A stretch of 64,000 nucleotides of DNA from Limobrevibacterium gyesilva (GCF_025989185.1 NZ_JAPDNT010000003.1:124001-188000), one strand, 5' to 3'. Numbered from the stretch's first letter, positions 18,226-27,989 are shown. Notes: a model not told the origin generated them from the sequence alone. Translations and numbers: made by a program.

Positions 18226-20013
18226 GGCGTCGCGCAGGCGGCGGCGTCCGAACGCACGGACATGGGCATTCGGCGCCCTTTGCTTGATCTCGGCCTGGAA
18301 CAGGGCGCGCTGCTCGTGGATGGAGGCGATGACCGGCCCCATGGGGATGCCGACATCGACCAGCACCGCCTCGGACAGTTGCAGGCTGGCCTCGATGGTC
18401 TCGGGCACCACGTCCGACGCACCCAGGCCGTACAGCAGGGCGGCATGGGCGGCGTCGCGCGCGCGCACGACGATCAGCAGGTCCTCCCGTTCGGCCCGCG
18501 CGGTCTCCACCAGGTTCTCGGCGGCGCGGTGGTCGCTCATCGTCACCACCAGGGCGCGGGCGCTGTCAACGTGCAGGCGGCGCAGCATCTCCGTCCGGCT
18601 GATGTCGCCCCAGTAGACCGGCCTCCCCAGGCGCCGCTGCTCGGCCACCCGGTCGGCATCGTTGTCGATGGCGACATAGGCCACGCCGTGCTGCTCCAGC
18701 ATGATCGCCACGGTCTCGCCCACCCGGCCGAAGCCGGCGATGATGACGCGCTGCTCCCCACCATCCAGGTCCGGCACCTGCAGCGCCGGGTCGACCGGCG
18801 CGGGCGGCGCGAAGCGTTCGGCCAGGCGGTCGCCGGCATAGGACAGCAACGGAATGCAGGTCATGGTCACCGTGGCCAGGATCAGCACCGTGCCGGCCGC
18901 GTCATTGCCGACCAGGCCGAGCGGCGCGGCCACGCCCAGAATCACGAAGCCGAACTCGCCGCCCGGGCCGAGCAGCAGGCCCGATTTCACCGCGGCGCTC
19001 CAGCGCACGCCGAAGCAGCGCGCGAGCAACGCCACCACCAGCGCCTTGCCCAGCACCAGCGCCACCACGGCGCCCAGCAGCGGCACCGGATCGGCGAGGA
19101 TACGGCGCAGATCAAGCCCCATGCCGACGGAGATCAGGAACACGCCCACCAGCAGGCCCTTGAACGGCTCGATCGTCACCTCAACCTGGCGGCGATACTC
19201 GGTCTCGGCCAGCAGCAGCCCCGCGATCAGCGCGCCCATGGCCATCGACAGCCCGGCCGCGGCGGTGGCGAGGCCGGTGGCAAGAATCACCAGCAGGCAG
19301 GCGGCCATGAACAGCTCGGGGCTGTCGGTGCGCGCCACGCTGCGGAACAGCCGGCGCAGCCCCAGCCGGCCAAACCCGATCACGGCGAGGATGGCGACCA
19401 CGGCCTGCGCGACCGCGATGCCGAGCGCGGCCATCCCGTCCCCCTCCGGGCCGTGGCCGAGCAGGCTGATGGCGAACAGCGCCGGCACCACCGCGAGGTC
19501 CTGGAACAGCAGCACCGCGAACGAGGTGCGCCCCGCCGGCGCGCCCAGCCCCTGCTTCGCCGCCAGCACCTGCAGCACGATCGCCGTGGACGACATGGCC
19601 AGCGCCAGCCCGATCACCGCCGCGGCCAGCGGCGGCTGCCCCAGCCACGACGCCACCCACCCGATCGCCGCCGCCGAGCAGACGACCTGCAATGTTCCCA
19701 GCCCGAACACCAGGCGGCGCATGACCTTCAGCCGGTCGAAGGACAGCTCCAGCCCGATCATGAACATCAGCATGACCACGCCCAGCTCGGCCGCGGGTGC
19801 GATCGCCTCGGGATCGGACATGGTGACCGCCGCCAGCCAGGGCAGTTGCGGCACCCAGGCCGCCACGCCGAACGGGCCGACGACGATGCCGACCAGGATG
19901 AACCCCAGGACGGGGCTGACCTTGATGCGGTGGAAGATCGGGATCACCACCCCGGCGGCGCCCAGGAAAATCAGACCCTGACGAAAGATGGCCAACTCCG
20001 GCGCTGGTGCCAT
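18208..20013 (-). CDS. Kef-type potassium/proton antiporter with TrkA-N domain (CPA2 family)
   Basis: 601 residues. The N-terminal 390 residues hold about 12 membrane helices with the CPA2 signature (ELGVVMLMFMIGLELSFDRL, AMSSTAIVLQVL, FQDLAVVPALF, GGEFGFVILG). Residues about 415-535 form a Rossmann TrkA-N/RCK domain (RVIIAGFGRVGETVAIML) that binds NAD(H) or glutathione adducts in relatives. It should exchange K+ (or Na+) for H+ at the inner membrane. It lies 42 bases after the transglutaminase gene on the same strand and may be its operon partner by position only. Confidence 0.9.
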   Translation of the reverse strand: MAPAPELAIFRQGLIFLGAAGVVIPIFHRIKVSPVLGFILVGIVVGPFGVAAWVPQLPWLAAVTMSDPEAIAPAAELGVVMLMFMIGLELSFDRLKVMRRLVFGLGTLQVVCSAAAIGWVASWLGQPPLAAAVIGLALAMSSTAIVLQVLAAKQGLGAPAGRTSFAVLLFQDLAVVPALFAISLLGHGPEGDGMAALGIAVAQAVVAILAVIGFGRLGLRRLFRSVARTDSPELFMAACLLVILATGLATAAAGLSMAMGALIAGLLLAETEYRRQVEVTIEPFKGLLVGVFLISVGMGLDLRRILADPVPLLGAVVALVLGKALVVALLARCFGVRWSAAVKSGLLLGPGGEFGFVILGVAAPLGLVGNDAAGTVLILATVTMTCIPLLSYAGDRLAERFAPPAPVDPALQVPDLDGGEQRVIIAGFGRVGETVAIMLEQHGVAYVAIDNDADRVAEQRRLGRPVYWGDISRTEMLRRLHVDSARALVVTMSDHRAAENLVETARAEREDLLIVVRARDAAHAALLYGLGASDVVPETIEASLQLSEAVLVDVGIPMGPVIASIHEQRALFQAEIKQRAPNAHVRAFGRRRLRDARPGAA

Positions 20014-20055
20014 TCAACCCTCCATGCTTGCGCGGCACCGCCAATCCGACGCCAA

Positions 20056-20928
20056 TCAACGTGGTTCAAGATCCACACTTACTGTTACCGTGTGATGTCC
20101 GCCGCCCAGAATAACGCCGCGCACCGGGCTGATGTCGCCATAATCGCGCCCCCAGGCCAACACCACGTGCTCGTCGCGCACCACCAGGTCGTTGGTGGGG
20201 TCCAGGTCCACCCAGCCATGCTCCGGCCCCAGCCAGGCTCCCACCCAGGCATGCGACTGGTCGGCCCCGCGCCGCGGCGGCGCGCCCGGCGGCGGCCTGG
20301 TGCGCAGATAGCCGGAGACGTAGCGGGCCGGCAGCCCCAGCGCACGCAGCCCGGCGATCATCAGATGGGTGAAGTCCTGGCAGACGCCTTCGCGCTGCGC
20401 CAGCACGCGCGCGGCCGCGGTGTGCACGGTGGTGGCGCCGGGCTTGAAGCGGAAGTCGCGGCGGATGCGCGCGTTCAGCTCCAACAGCCCTTGCAGCACC
20501 GGCCGCCCGGGCGGGAAGCTCGCGGCCGCATAGGCGCCGACGCCAGCATCGGCCAGTGCCATCGGGCTGTCGAAGACGAATTCCGCCGCCTGCCAGGCCG
20601 CCGGCCCGCCGGCGCGGGCCGCCGCCGCTACCTGCTCCCACGGCGGCGTCGCCTCGGCTGGCGGCGGCAGCGGGAACAGCACCTCCACCTGCGCCTGCAC
20701 CGTCACCTCGAAGCGATCATGCGGCAGGTCCAGGAACACCCAGCAGACATGGTTGCCGAAATGGTCCTCGCCCTCGGTCACGCGGCTGGGCGGCGGCTGG
20801 ACCGCAACCTGGGCGGCGGTCACCACCTGCCAGGGCAGCGTGCGCGGCGACAGGTGCAGCATGTGGCTGGCGAGGTCCACCGGCTCGTCGTAGGCATAGC
20901 CGGTCGTGTGGCCGACGCGGTACTTCAC
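20056..20928 (-). CDS. Transglutaminase-like cysteine protease-fold protein with bacterial N-terminal domain
   Basis: 290 residues. A Bact_transglu_N beta domain (MKYRVGHTTGYAYDEPV) is followed by a transglutaminase core with an intact triad: Cys183 in EGVCQDFTH, His226 in SHAWVGAW, Asp243 in VDLDPTND. The family belongs to a predicted peptide-modification system with circularly permuted ATP-grasp and Alpha-E proteins, where it may hydrolyse or transfer the tag. The start is GTG, overlapping the upstream stop by 4 bases (GTGA). No signal peptide is seen, so the protein is cytoplasmic. The true reaction is unknown. Confidence 0.9.
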   Translation of the reverse strand: MKYRVGHTTGYAYDEPVDLASHMLHLSPRTLPWQVVTAAQVAVQPPPSRVTEGEDHFGNHVCWVFLDLPHDRFEVTVQAQVEVLFPLPPPAEATPPWEQVAAAARAGGPAAWQAAEFVFDSPMALADAGVGAYAAASFPPGRPVLQGLLELNARIRRDFRFKPGATTVHTAAARVLAQREGVCQDFTHLMIAGLRALGLPARYVSGYLRTRPPPGAPPRRGADQSHAWVGAWLGPEHGWVDLDPTNDLVVRDEHVVLAWGRDYGDISPVRGVILGGGHHTVTVSVDLEPR

Positions 20929-23429
20929 GCCGCCCCCCGCAGCTCGCCGGAGTCGCCGCTCAATCCCAGCGTCTGCACGGCGGGCAGCAGGGCGAAATAG
21001 CGCCGGGTGATCCGGTCCGACAGCGCCGCGATCCCGGCGGCGATGGCCGGCAGACGCTGCGGCAGCGCAGCGGCGGCTTCGGCCTGGTCCGCTGCCGCCA
21101 GCACCCCCGCCACCAGCGCCTCCACCTCCGCCAGCAGGCCCGCGGCGGCGCCCGCCAGCAACGCGCGTGCGCCACTCTCGCCGTTCAGCTCATCCAGCAG
21201 CGCATGCGTCTGCGCCAACTGGAAGGCGAGGCCGCGCGGATTGCCCTGGTCGGCCAGAACCAGATCCAGCACCGGGGCGGGCTGCAGCACGTTGAGGTAG
21301 CGGCTGCGATAGGTGATGGCGGAATCGCACAGCTCCAGCACCAGCCGCAGCCCGCCGTCGATGCGCTGCGGCGGCTGGTCCAGCGCGAAGGCCACTTCGC
21401 ACGCCACCGCCTGCCCGCGCTCGATGCGCCGGCCCAGATCCAGGAACATCCAGCCGCCACCGCGCACCATGTTCTCCGCCGCGACCCCGGCGACGGCGGC
21501 GGAGAAGCGCATGATGCCGACCATCGCATGCGACAGCCCGTCCAGGCTGCGGTCCACGGCGGCAGCATCGGCGCGCGCGGCGCGCAGGGTCTGGGTGAAG
21601 GTGGCGTACATGTCGCCGGTCAGCCGGTCGCGCACGCTTTCGGTCAGGCGTGCCACCTGGGCGAACATGACGCCGATCGAGCCGGCGTCGCGCCCCGCCG
21701 ACAGCAGCGCCTCGGCCATGGTGGTGGTGGCCGCGGTGCCGGCGGCCTCGGGCGGGATCACGCCGGCCTCGGCCAGACAGCGGCCGAGCGCCTGCAGCTC
21801 GGTCACCTCGTGCGGCATCACCGCAGTGCCGCGGCCCAACCGCGCCACCGCCGCGCGCACCAGCCGGGCCGCCCGCTCCAGCCGCTCCACATAGCGGCCC
21901 AGCCAGAACAGATTGTCGGCCACCCGGCTCGGCAGGTCGCCGGTGGCGCGGCGCAGGCGCACCGGCGGCACGATCAGCGCCGCCGGGCCGACGATGTCGC
22001 TGCGGTCCTCCGTCAGCACCCACACGTCCTTGGAGATGGCGGCCTGCGACGGCCGCCCGGCCGTGCTTCCGCTGGGCTCCATGACACGCGCGAGCCCGCC
22101 GGGCATGGCGCGCCAGCCGGCGCCGTCCCACACCAGGAACAAGCGCAGCACCACCGGCTTCGGCTCCAGCCCGCCGGCGGTCAGACAAGGCGCGACCGAG
22201 GGTGGAACGGCCGCCGAGGCCGCCCATTCCCACGGACGCGCGGCGACCCTGGCCATCAGCGCCTGGCGCGCGGACGGCTCCATCACCGCGGGCGCGAGCG
22301 CGTGCACGGTGCCGTCCAGCGCCGGGCGCACCAGCCAGCGAGCGGGGTCCTGCTGCACCATCACGCGCGCCCGCTCCTCGCCCAGCCATAGCGTCGGCAC
22401 GCTGTCGGTCAGCAGCCTCTCGCCCAGCAGGCGCAGGCACAGCGCCGGCAGGAAGGCCGCCAGCGCCGGGGCTTCCACCACGCCCGAGCCGGGGTCGTTG
22501 GCGATGCGCACGGTGCCGCCGCGGGCGGCATCGATGAGGCCGGGCACGCCGATCAGGCTGCCCGCCTCCAGCTCCAGCGGGTCGATCATCCGCCCGTCCA
22601 TCCGGCGCAGCAGCACGTCCACCTGCTGCAGGCCCTTCAGCGTCTTCAGGAACACCGCGCCGCCGCGCACCGTCAGGTCGCCGCCCTCGACCAGCGCGCA
22701 GGACAGCTCGCGCGACAGATACATGTGCTCGAACCACTGCGGATTGGCGGTTCCCGGGGTCAGCAGCGCCACCGCCGGATTGGCTTTCGGCCGGCCGGAC
22801 GGGTCGGGCGGAGCGAGCCGCTGCAGCGCGTCCTGCCATACGTCGAAGAACGGCCGCAGCAGGCGCACCTGCATGGTGCGGAACGCCTCCGGCAGCACGC
22901 GGCCGAGCAGCCGGCGGTTCTCCCGCGCATAGCCGAGCCCGCCGGCGGCCGCGGTGCGGTCGGCCAGCACCCGCCACGCGCCGTCCGGGCCGCGCACAAG
23001 GTCGGCGGCATAGAGCTGCAGCAGGTGCCGGGGCGGCAGGCCGCAGCAGGGGCGCAGGAAGCCCGGATTGGGGAACACCAGCGCTGGCGGCAGCGTGCCG
23101 TCCGCCAGCAGGGTCTGCTTGCCGTAGATGTCCTGCAGGATCGCTTCCAGCAGCCGCGCACGCTGGGCCAGCCCGGCCTCCAGCGCGGTGAACTCGTCTT
23201 GCGGGATCAGCAGCGGGATCGGATCGCAGCGCCAGGCATGCATATCGGCCTGCGCGCCCGGCAGCACGCTGGTGACACCCTCCTCCTCGAAGGCGCGGTC
23301 CAGGCGGCGCGCGCGCGCCTGCAACCCCTCGTCACCGAAGGCCGTGAGGGCGCCGAGCAGGCCGCGCCAATGCGGACGCAGCCCGCCGCGTCCATCCACC
23401 ATCTCATCGAGCGCAGCCGGGCGTGTCAC
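20925..23429 (-). CDS. Circularly permuted ATP-grasp / Alpha-E fusion protein (predicted peptide ligase)
   Basis: 834 residues. Residues about 70-480 match the circularly permuted ATP-grasp family (old DUF404/407): DIYGKQTLLADGTLPPALVF, RPCCGLPP, LYAADLVRGPDGAWRVLADR, VALLTPG. Residues about 510-820 are the helical Alpha-E domain (old DUF403): RVADNLFWLGRYVERLERAA, DRSLDGLSHAMV, RRIERGQA, YRSRYLNVLQ. ATP-grasp enzymes join a carboxylate to an amine through an acyl phosphate, so this is predicted to make an amide-linked peptide. In many species the two domains are separate genes. The GTG start lies 13 bases after the preceding stop, with no clear ribosome site; an ATG nine codons later is an alternative. 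Confidence 0.9.
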   Translation of the reverse strand: MTRPAALDEMVDGRGGLRPHWRGLLGALTAFGDEGLQARARRLDRAFEEEGVTSVLPGAQADMHAWRCDPIPLLIPQDEFTALEAGLAQRARLLEAILQDIYGKQTLLADGTLPPALVFPNPGFLRPCCGLPPRHLLQLYAADLVRGPDGAWRVLADRTAAAGGLGYARENRRLLGRVLPEAFRTMQVRLLRPFFDVWQDALQRLAPPDPSGRPKANPAVALLTPGTANPQWFEHMYLSRELSCALVEGGDLTVRGGAVFLKTLKGLQQVDVLLRRMDGRMIDPLELEAGSLIGVPGLIDAARGGTVRIANDPGSGVVEAPALAAFLPALCLRLLGERLLTDSVPTLWLGEERARVMVQQDPARWLVRPALDGTVHALAPAVMEPSARQALMARVAARPWEWAASAAVPPSVAPCLTAGGLEPKPVVLRLFLVWDGAGWRAMPGGLARVMEPSGSTAGRPSQAAISKDVWVLTEDRSDIVGPAALIVPPVRLRRATGDLPSRVADNLFWLGRYVERLERAARLVRAAVARLGRGTAVMPHEVTELQALGRCLAEAGVIPPEAAGTAATTTMAEALLSAGRDAGSIGVMFAQVARLTESVRDRLTGDMYATFTQTLRAARADAAAVDRSLDGLSHAMVGIMRFSAAVAGVAAENMVRGGGWMFLDLGRRIERGQAVACEVAFALDQPPQRIDGGLRLVLELCDSAITYRSRYLNVLQPAPVLDLVLADQGNPRGLAFQLAQTHALLDELNGESGARALLAGAAAGLLAEVEALVAGVLAAADQAEAAAALPQRLPAIAAGIAALSDRITRRYFALLPAVQTLGLSGDSGELRGAA

Positions 23430-23442
23430 CGGCGGGATTTTC

Positions 23443-26400
23443 TCAGGCGAATCGGCGCAGGTCCAGTGTGCGCGGATGCTCGCGGCCGATCGTCCCGCGC
23501 GGCTCCGGCATCGGGCCTGGGGTGTGGCCGATCGGGAAGAAGCGGGCGCGGCGGCGGGCCTCGGCCTCGCCCGCGTTCACCGGGAAGGTGTCGTAGCTGC
23601 GCCCACCGGGATGCGCCACATGGTGACTCAGGCCGCCCAGGCTGCGGCCGCTCCAGCGGTCGTAGATGTCGAACACCAGCGGGGTCTGCGCGGCGATGGT
23701 GGGGTGCAGCGCGTTCGGCGGCGCCCAGGCCTTGAAGCGCACGCCGGCCACGTATTCGCCAGCCTGCCCGGTGCGGGTGAGCGGCACCGCCACGCCGTTG
23801 CAGGCAAGCACGTAGCGCTCCTCCACCCAGCCGGTCACACGGGCCTGCAGCCGTTCGGCGGAACTGTCCACATAGCGCACCATGCCGCTGGGCGACGCAT
23901 CCTCGCCCAGCACGTGCCACGGCTCCAGTGCGTGGCGGATCTCCAGTTCCATGCCGCGCACGGCGCTCTCGCCCATCTTGGGGAAGCGGAATTCCAGATG
24001 CGGCGCGAACCAGTCGGGATCGAGCCTGAAGCCCCAGCCGGCCAGTTCCTCCAGCACGTCGCGGAAATCCTGCTCGCAGTAATGCGGCAGCATGTACGCA
24101 TCGTGCAGCCGGGTGCCCCAGCGCACCATCCGCCGCTCGTACGGATGCTGCCAGAACGCGGCCACGGCGGCGCGCATCAGCAGCATCTGGGCGGCGGACA
24201 TGCGGGCATGCGGCGGCATCTCGAAGGCGCGGAATTCCACCAGCCCGCGCCGGCCGGCAACGCCGTTCGGGTCGTACATCTTGTCGATGCAGAACTCCGT
24301 CCGGTGGGTGTTGCCGGTCATGTCCGCCAGGATGTTGCGGAAGATCCGGTCGGTCAGCCAGGGCGGGGTCGGCCTGGACGGCGTGATCTGGCTGAACGCG
24401 ATCTCCAGCTCGGCGGTGGCATCGTCGCGCGCCTCGTCGATGCGTGGATGCTGGCTGGTAGGACCGATGAACAAGCCACTGAAAAGAAAAGAAAGACTTG
24501 GGTGGTTGTGCCAGAACCCCAGCAGGCTCTTCAGCAGGTCCGGGCGGCGCAGGAACGGGGAATCCGCGGGCGTGGCGCCGCCCATCACCACATGGTTGCC
24601 GCCACCGGTGCCGACATGGCGGCCGTCCATCATGAACTTTTCCGACGCCAGCCCGACCTGCCGCGCCTCCTCGTAGAGCTGCTCGGTGCGCGCCATATGC
24701 TCGGCCCAGGTGGAAGCCGGATGCACGTTCACCTCGATCACGCCGGGATCGGGGGTGACGGAGAAATGCAGCAGGCGCGGGTCGCCGGGCGGCAGATAGC
24801 CTTCCAGCACGATGGGCTGGCCCGCCTCCCTGGCCGTCGCCTCCACCGCAGCCACCAGGTCGAGCCAGTCCTCGGCGGCGAACAGCGGCGGGAAGAACAC
24901 GTGGATCACGCCGCCGCGGCTCTCCACCGTCAGCGCGGTGCGCACCAGATCCGGCTCGTCCTGTCCCACCACCGGGATGTCCTGCGTCACCGGGCGGAAG
25001 CCCTCGATGCTGCTCTCGGGCGGACGCGCCTCGCGCAGCCGGCGCAGCACGGCCTGCGGCGGCAGTGGTGCGGGCACGGCGAAAGGATCGGCCTCGAACT
25101 GCGGCTCGACCGTGTCGGGGTCGGCCCAGGGCAGGCTGTCCAGCGGCAGGCGCAGGCCGATCGGGCTGTCGCCGGGGATCAGGAACAGCGTGTTGCTGCG
25201 GAAGAACCACTTGTCGGTCTGCCAGCGGCGCGCGCCGCCATCGATCACGCGGCGCAGCGGCAACACGCTGCCGACCGGCGAGGCCAGGCCCTGGTCGAAG
25301 ATGCGCACCATTCGCGCCCGCTCCAGCGGGTCGCGCAACTTGCTGTCCTGCGCCACCACGTTGGCGGGCAGCCGGTGCTCCTTCCATAAATAGTAGTGCA
25401 CGTCCTCGTGCGCCGGCAGGGCCATCGCCGGGTCCACCTGCAGCCGCTCGGCCAAGGCGGCGGCAAACGCCGCCGCGTCCTCGGCGGTGGCGGTGCCGCG
25501 GTCGCGGTCGGGGTCCGCCAGCAGGCCAGGGTCCTGCCACACCGCCTCGCCGTCCGCGCGCCAGTGCGCGGACAACGTCCAGCGCGGCAGCGGCTCGCCG
25601 GGATAGAGCTTGCCCATGCCGTATTGCAGCGCCGCGCCCGGCGACCACAGCTTCGCCAGCCGGCGGATCAGGCGGCCGGCAAAGCCACGTTTCGTCGGCC
25701 CCAGCGCGTCGGTGTTCCACTCCGGCGCCTCGAAGTCGCTGGCAGCGACGAAGGTGGGCTCGCCGCCCAGGGTCAGGCGCACGTCGCCGGCCACCAGCGC
25801 CTGGTCCACCTTGGCGCCCGCGGCCAGGATGTCCTGCCACTGCCGCTCGGTATAAGGCCTGGTGACGCGCGGCGTCTCCAGCACGCGCGTCACGCCCATG
25901 GCGAACGCGAAAGTGACGTCGCATTCTTCCACGGCGCCCGAGATCGGGGCGGCCGATTGCGGATCGGGGCTGGCGGCCAGCGGGATATGCCCCTCCCCGG
26001 TCATCAGCCCGGAGGTGGCATCGAGCCCGATCCAGCCGGCGCCCGGCAGGTAGACTTCGGCCCAGGCATGCAGGTCGGTGAAGTCGGCGGCCGGTCCCTC
26101 CGGCCCTTCCAGCGGCTTGATGTCAGCCACGAGCTGGATCAGGTAGCCGGAGACGAAGCGCGCGGCAAAGCCCAGGCTTCGCAGCAACTGCACCAGCAGC
26201 CAGGCGGAGTCGCGGCACGATCCCTTGGCCGCTTCCAGGGTTTCCTCGGGCGTCCACACGCCCGGCTCCAGGCGCACGATGTAGCCGACGCGGCTCTGCA
26301 CCGCCCGGTTCAGCGCCACCAGCATGTCCACCGTGCGCTGCGCGCCGCGCGGAATCTCCGCCAGCAGCGCCGTCAGCAGCGGTCCGGGGGGGTCCAGCCG

Positions 26401-26754
26401 GCGGAAGGGTGCAAGTTCCTGCTCCAGCACGGGGTCATAGGCGAACGGCCAGGTTTCGGCCTCCGGCTCCAGGAAGAAGTCGAACGGGTTGATCGTGGCC
26501 ATGTCGGCGACGACATCCACGCTCACCTCGAAATGCGTCACCTTCCCGGAGAACACCACGCGGGCCAGGAAATTGCCCTGCGGGTCCTGCTGCCAGTTCA
26601 GGAAATGCGGCTTCGGCGCGACGCTCAGGGAATAGGACAGCACCGGCGTGCGCGAATGCGGCGCCGGCCGCAGGCGAATGGTCTGCGGGCCCAGGGCGAC
26701 CGCCTTGTCGTAGCGATAGGTCGTGCGATGGGTGAGCGCGACATGGATCGACAT
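23443..26754 (-). CDS. Transglutaminase / DUF2126 putative amidoligase fusion
   Basis: 1103 residues. The N-terminal 80 residues are a Bact_transglu_N domain. The transglutaminase core follows with an intact triad: Cys180 in AKGSCRDSAW, His229 in TDLHAWAEVY, Asp245 in WIGLDATSG. Residues about 310-1100 are DUF2126, annotated in Pfam as a putative amidoligase of the glutamine-synthetase-like fold: VRLTLGGEPTFV, PGVIEVNVHPASTW, HVGTGGGNHVVMGG and HRTEFCIDKMYDPNG are visible. It is expected to form or break an isopeptide-like bond together with the ATP-grasp partner. No export signal. It begins 30 bases after the FAD oxidoreductase stop and runs into the ATP-grasp gene. Confidence 0.92.
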   Translation of the reverse strand: MSIHVALTHRTTYRYDKAVALGPQTIRLRPAPHSRTPVLSYSLSVAPKPHFLNWQQDPQGNFLARVVFSGKVTHFEVSVDVVADMATINPFDFFLEPEAETWPFAYDPVLEQELAPFRRLDPPGPLLTALLAEIPRGAQRTVDMLVALNRAVQSRVGYIVRLEPGVWTPEETLEAAKGSCRDSAWLLVQLLRSLGFAARFVSGYLIQLVADIKPLEGPEGPAADFTDLHAWAEVYLPGAGWIGLDATSGLMTGEGHIPLAASPDPQSAAPISGAVEECDVTFAFAMGVTRVLETPRVTRPYTERQWQDILAAGAKVDQALVAGDVRLTLGGEPTFVAASDFEAPEWNTDALGPTKRGFAGRLIRRLAKLWSPGAALQYGMGKLYPGEPLPRWTLSAHWRADGEAVWQDPGLLADPDRDRGTATAEDAAAFAAALAERLQVDPAMALPAHEDVHYYLWKEHRLPANVVAQDSKLRDPLERARMVRIFDQGLASPVGSVLPLRRVIDGGARRWQTDKWFFRSNTLFLIPGDSPIGLRLPLDSLPWADPDTVEPQFEADPFAVPAPLPPQAVLRRLREARPPESSIEGFRPVTQDIPVVGQDEPDLVRTALTVESRGGVIHVFFPPLFAAEDWLDLVAAVEATAREAGQPIVLEGYLPPGDPRLLHFSVTPDPGVIEVNVHPASTWAEHMARTEQLYEEARQVGLASEKFMMDGRHVGTGGGNHVVMGGATPADSPFLRRPDLLKSLLGFWHNHPSLSFLFSGLFIGPTSQHPRIDEARDDATAELEIAFSQITPSRPTPPWLTDRIFRNILADMTGNTHRTEFCIDKMYDPNGVAGRRGLVEFRAFEMPPHARMSAAQMLLMRAAVAAFWQHPYERRMVRWGTRLHDAYMLPHYCEQDFRDVLEELAGWGFRLDPDWFAPHLEFRFPKMGESAVRGMELEIRHALEPWHVLGEDASPSGMVRYVDSSAERLQARVTGWVEERYVLACNGVAVPLTRTGQAGEYVAGVRFKAWAPPNALHPTIAAQTPLVFDIYDRWSGRSLGGLSHHVAHPGGRSYDTFPVNAGEAEARRRARFFPIGHTPGPMPEPRGTIGREHPRTLDLRRFA

Positions 26755-26784
26755 TGGCGGCCGCCCAGGGGTGTTGGGGGTTGC

Positions 26785-27906
26785 TCAGGCGCTTACGGCA
26801 TGGAAACGTTTTGGATCGACCAGATTCAGGAACGAACGAGCCGCGCCGGGATCGCGGCCGCCGACCAGATCGGCCACCAGTCGGCCCTGCGCCGGCGAAG
26901 TCTGGATGCCATAGCCGCCCTGCCCCACGCTCCAGAAGAACCCCTCCACCTCGCGGTCCCAGCCGATCGCCAGGCTGCGGTCCGGGGTGAAGGTCCGCAG
27001 CCCGGCCCAGCTGTGCTCGATGCGGCGGACCTCGATGTCCAGCGCCTGCTGCATGCGGTCCACCGCGATGGCGACGTCGAGCTCGTCCGGCCGGGCGTCG
27101 TGCGGATAGGTGTCGGTTTCGTCGGCGGGCGACACCAGCAGCTTGGTGCGTGCCTCCGCGCGGGCGTACCAGGTGGAGCCGGCATCGCTCAGCATCGGCC
27201 AGTCGGCGACCTGCCACGGCGCCGGATCGACGATCACGGCGGTGCGCCGCTTCGGCACCAGGCCCAGCGGCCGGGCGCCGGCCAGCGCCGCCACCTCGTC
27301 GCCCCAGGCGCCGGCGGCGTCGACCACCACCGGTGCGGTAAACGCGGCGCCGCCGGTCACTTCGACATGCCACATGCCGCCGCGCCGCTCGATCCGTCCG
27401 GCGCGGCTGCGCAGCGCCAGCACGCCGTCGCGCGCGCGCAACTGGCGCAGGAAGCCCTGCAGCAAGGCGGCCACGTCCATGTCGAACGCGTCGTCCTCGA
27501 TGGTGGCGGCGACGGCATAATCCGGCCGCAGCGCGGGGACCATGGCGCGCAACTCCGCCAGCGGAATTTCCCGCATGCCCTGCCCTTCCGCGAGCATCTG
27601 CCGCAGCGCCGGCTCCTGGTCGGCCGGGGCCAGGGTGACGACGGGGCGGCGGCTCATCAGCGGCGTGTCGGTGAAGCCGGGCGGCGGCGTCTCGAAGAAC
27701 GACCGTGACAGCGCCGACATGGCGCGCACGTCCGGCGGGCCGTAATTCTGGATCCACAACGCCGCCGAGCGGCCGGTGGTGTGATAGCCGGCGGCCTCTT
27801 CGGCCTCGATCAGCGCGACCCGATGGTTTTCGGCCAGATGCGCGGCGGCGGTGGCCCCGGCGATGCCGGCGCCGATGACGACGATGTCGAATTTGTACGT
27901 GTCCAT
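26785..27906 (-). CDS. FAD-dependent oxidoreductase (DAO family, amino-acid/amine oxidase-like)
   Basis: 373 residues. The N-terminal dinucleotide fold IVVIGAGIAGATAAAHL with Glu-35-type acid (ALIEAEEAAG) binds FAD. GRSAAL, VVDAAGAWGDEVAALAG and the C-terminal GVGQGGYGIQTS-type loop (SVGQGGYGIQ) are typical of the DadA/ThiO/SoxB group that oxidises amino acids or secondary amines. The ATG at 27906 begins directly before the fold; another ATG four codons upstream is possible. It precedes the transglutaminase-amidoligase gene by 30 bases, suggesting a shared transcript. Substrate unknown. Confidence 0.87.
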   Translation of the reverse strand: MDTYKFDIVVIGAGIAGATAAAHLAENHRVALIEAEEAAGYHTTGRSAALWIQNYGPPDVRAMSALSRSFFETPPPGFTDTPLMSRRPVVTLAPADQEPALRQMLAEGQGMREIPLAELRAMVPALRPDYAVAATIEDDAFDMDVAALLQGFLRQLRARDGVLALRSRAGRIERRGGMWHVEVTGGAAFTAPVVVDAAGAWGDEVAALAGARPLGLVPKRRTAVIVDPAPWQVADWPMLSDAGSTWYARAEARTKLLVSPADETDTYPHDARPDELDVAIAVDRMQQALDIEVRRIEHSWAGLRTFTPDRSLAIGWDREVEGFFWSVGQGGYGIQTSPAQGRLVADLVGGRDPGAARSFLNLVDPKRFHAVSA

Positions 27907-27989
27907 GTGCACGAACATCCTATGCCGCCATGCGGCGGGCAAGCATGCCGCGAACACGCCGCACCAGCCTTTTGTTTCCAGCGGCCCGC

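Noticed and set aside
18106-21000. Plus-strand frame of 964 codons opposite the antiporter and transglutaminase genes
   Set aside because: Gln/His/Arg-rich shadow; the real genes on the minus strand are intact.
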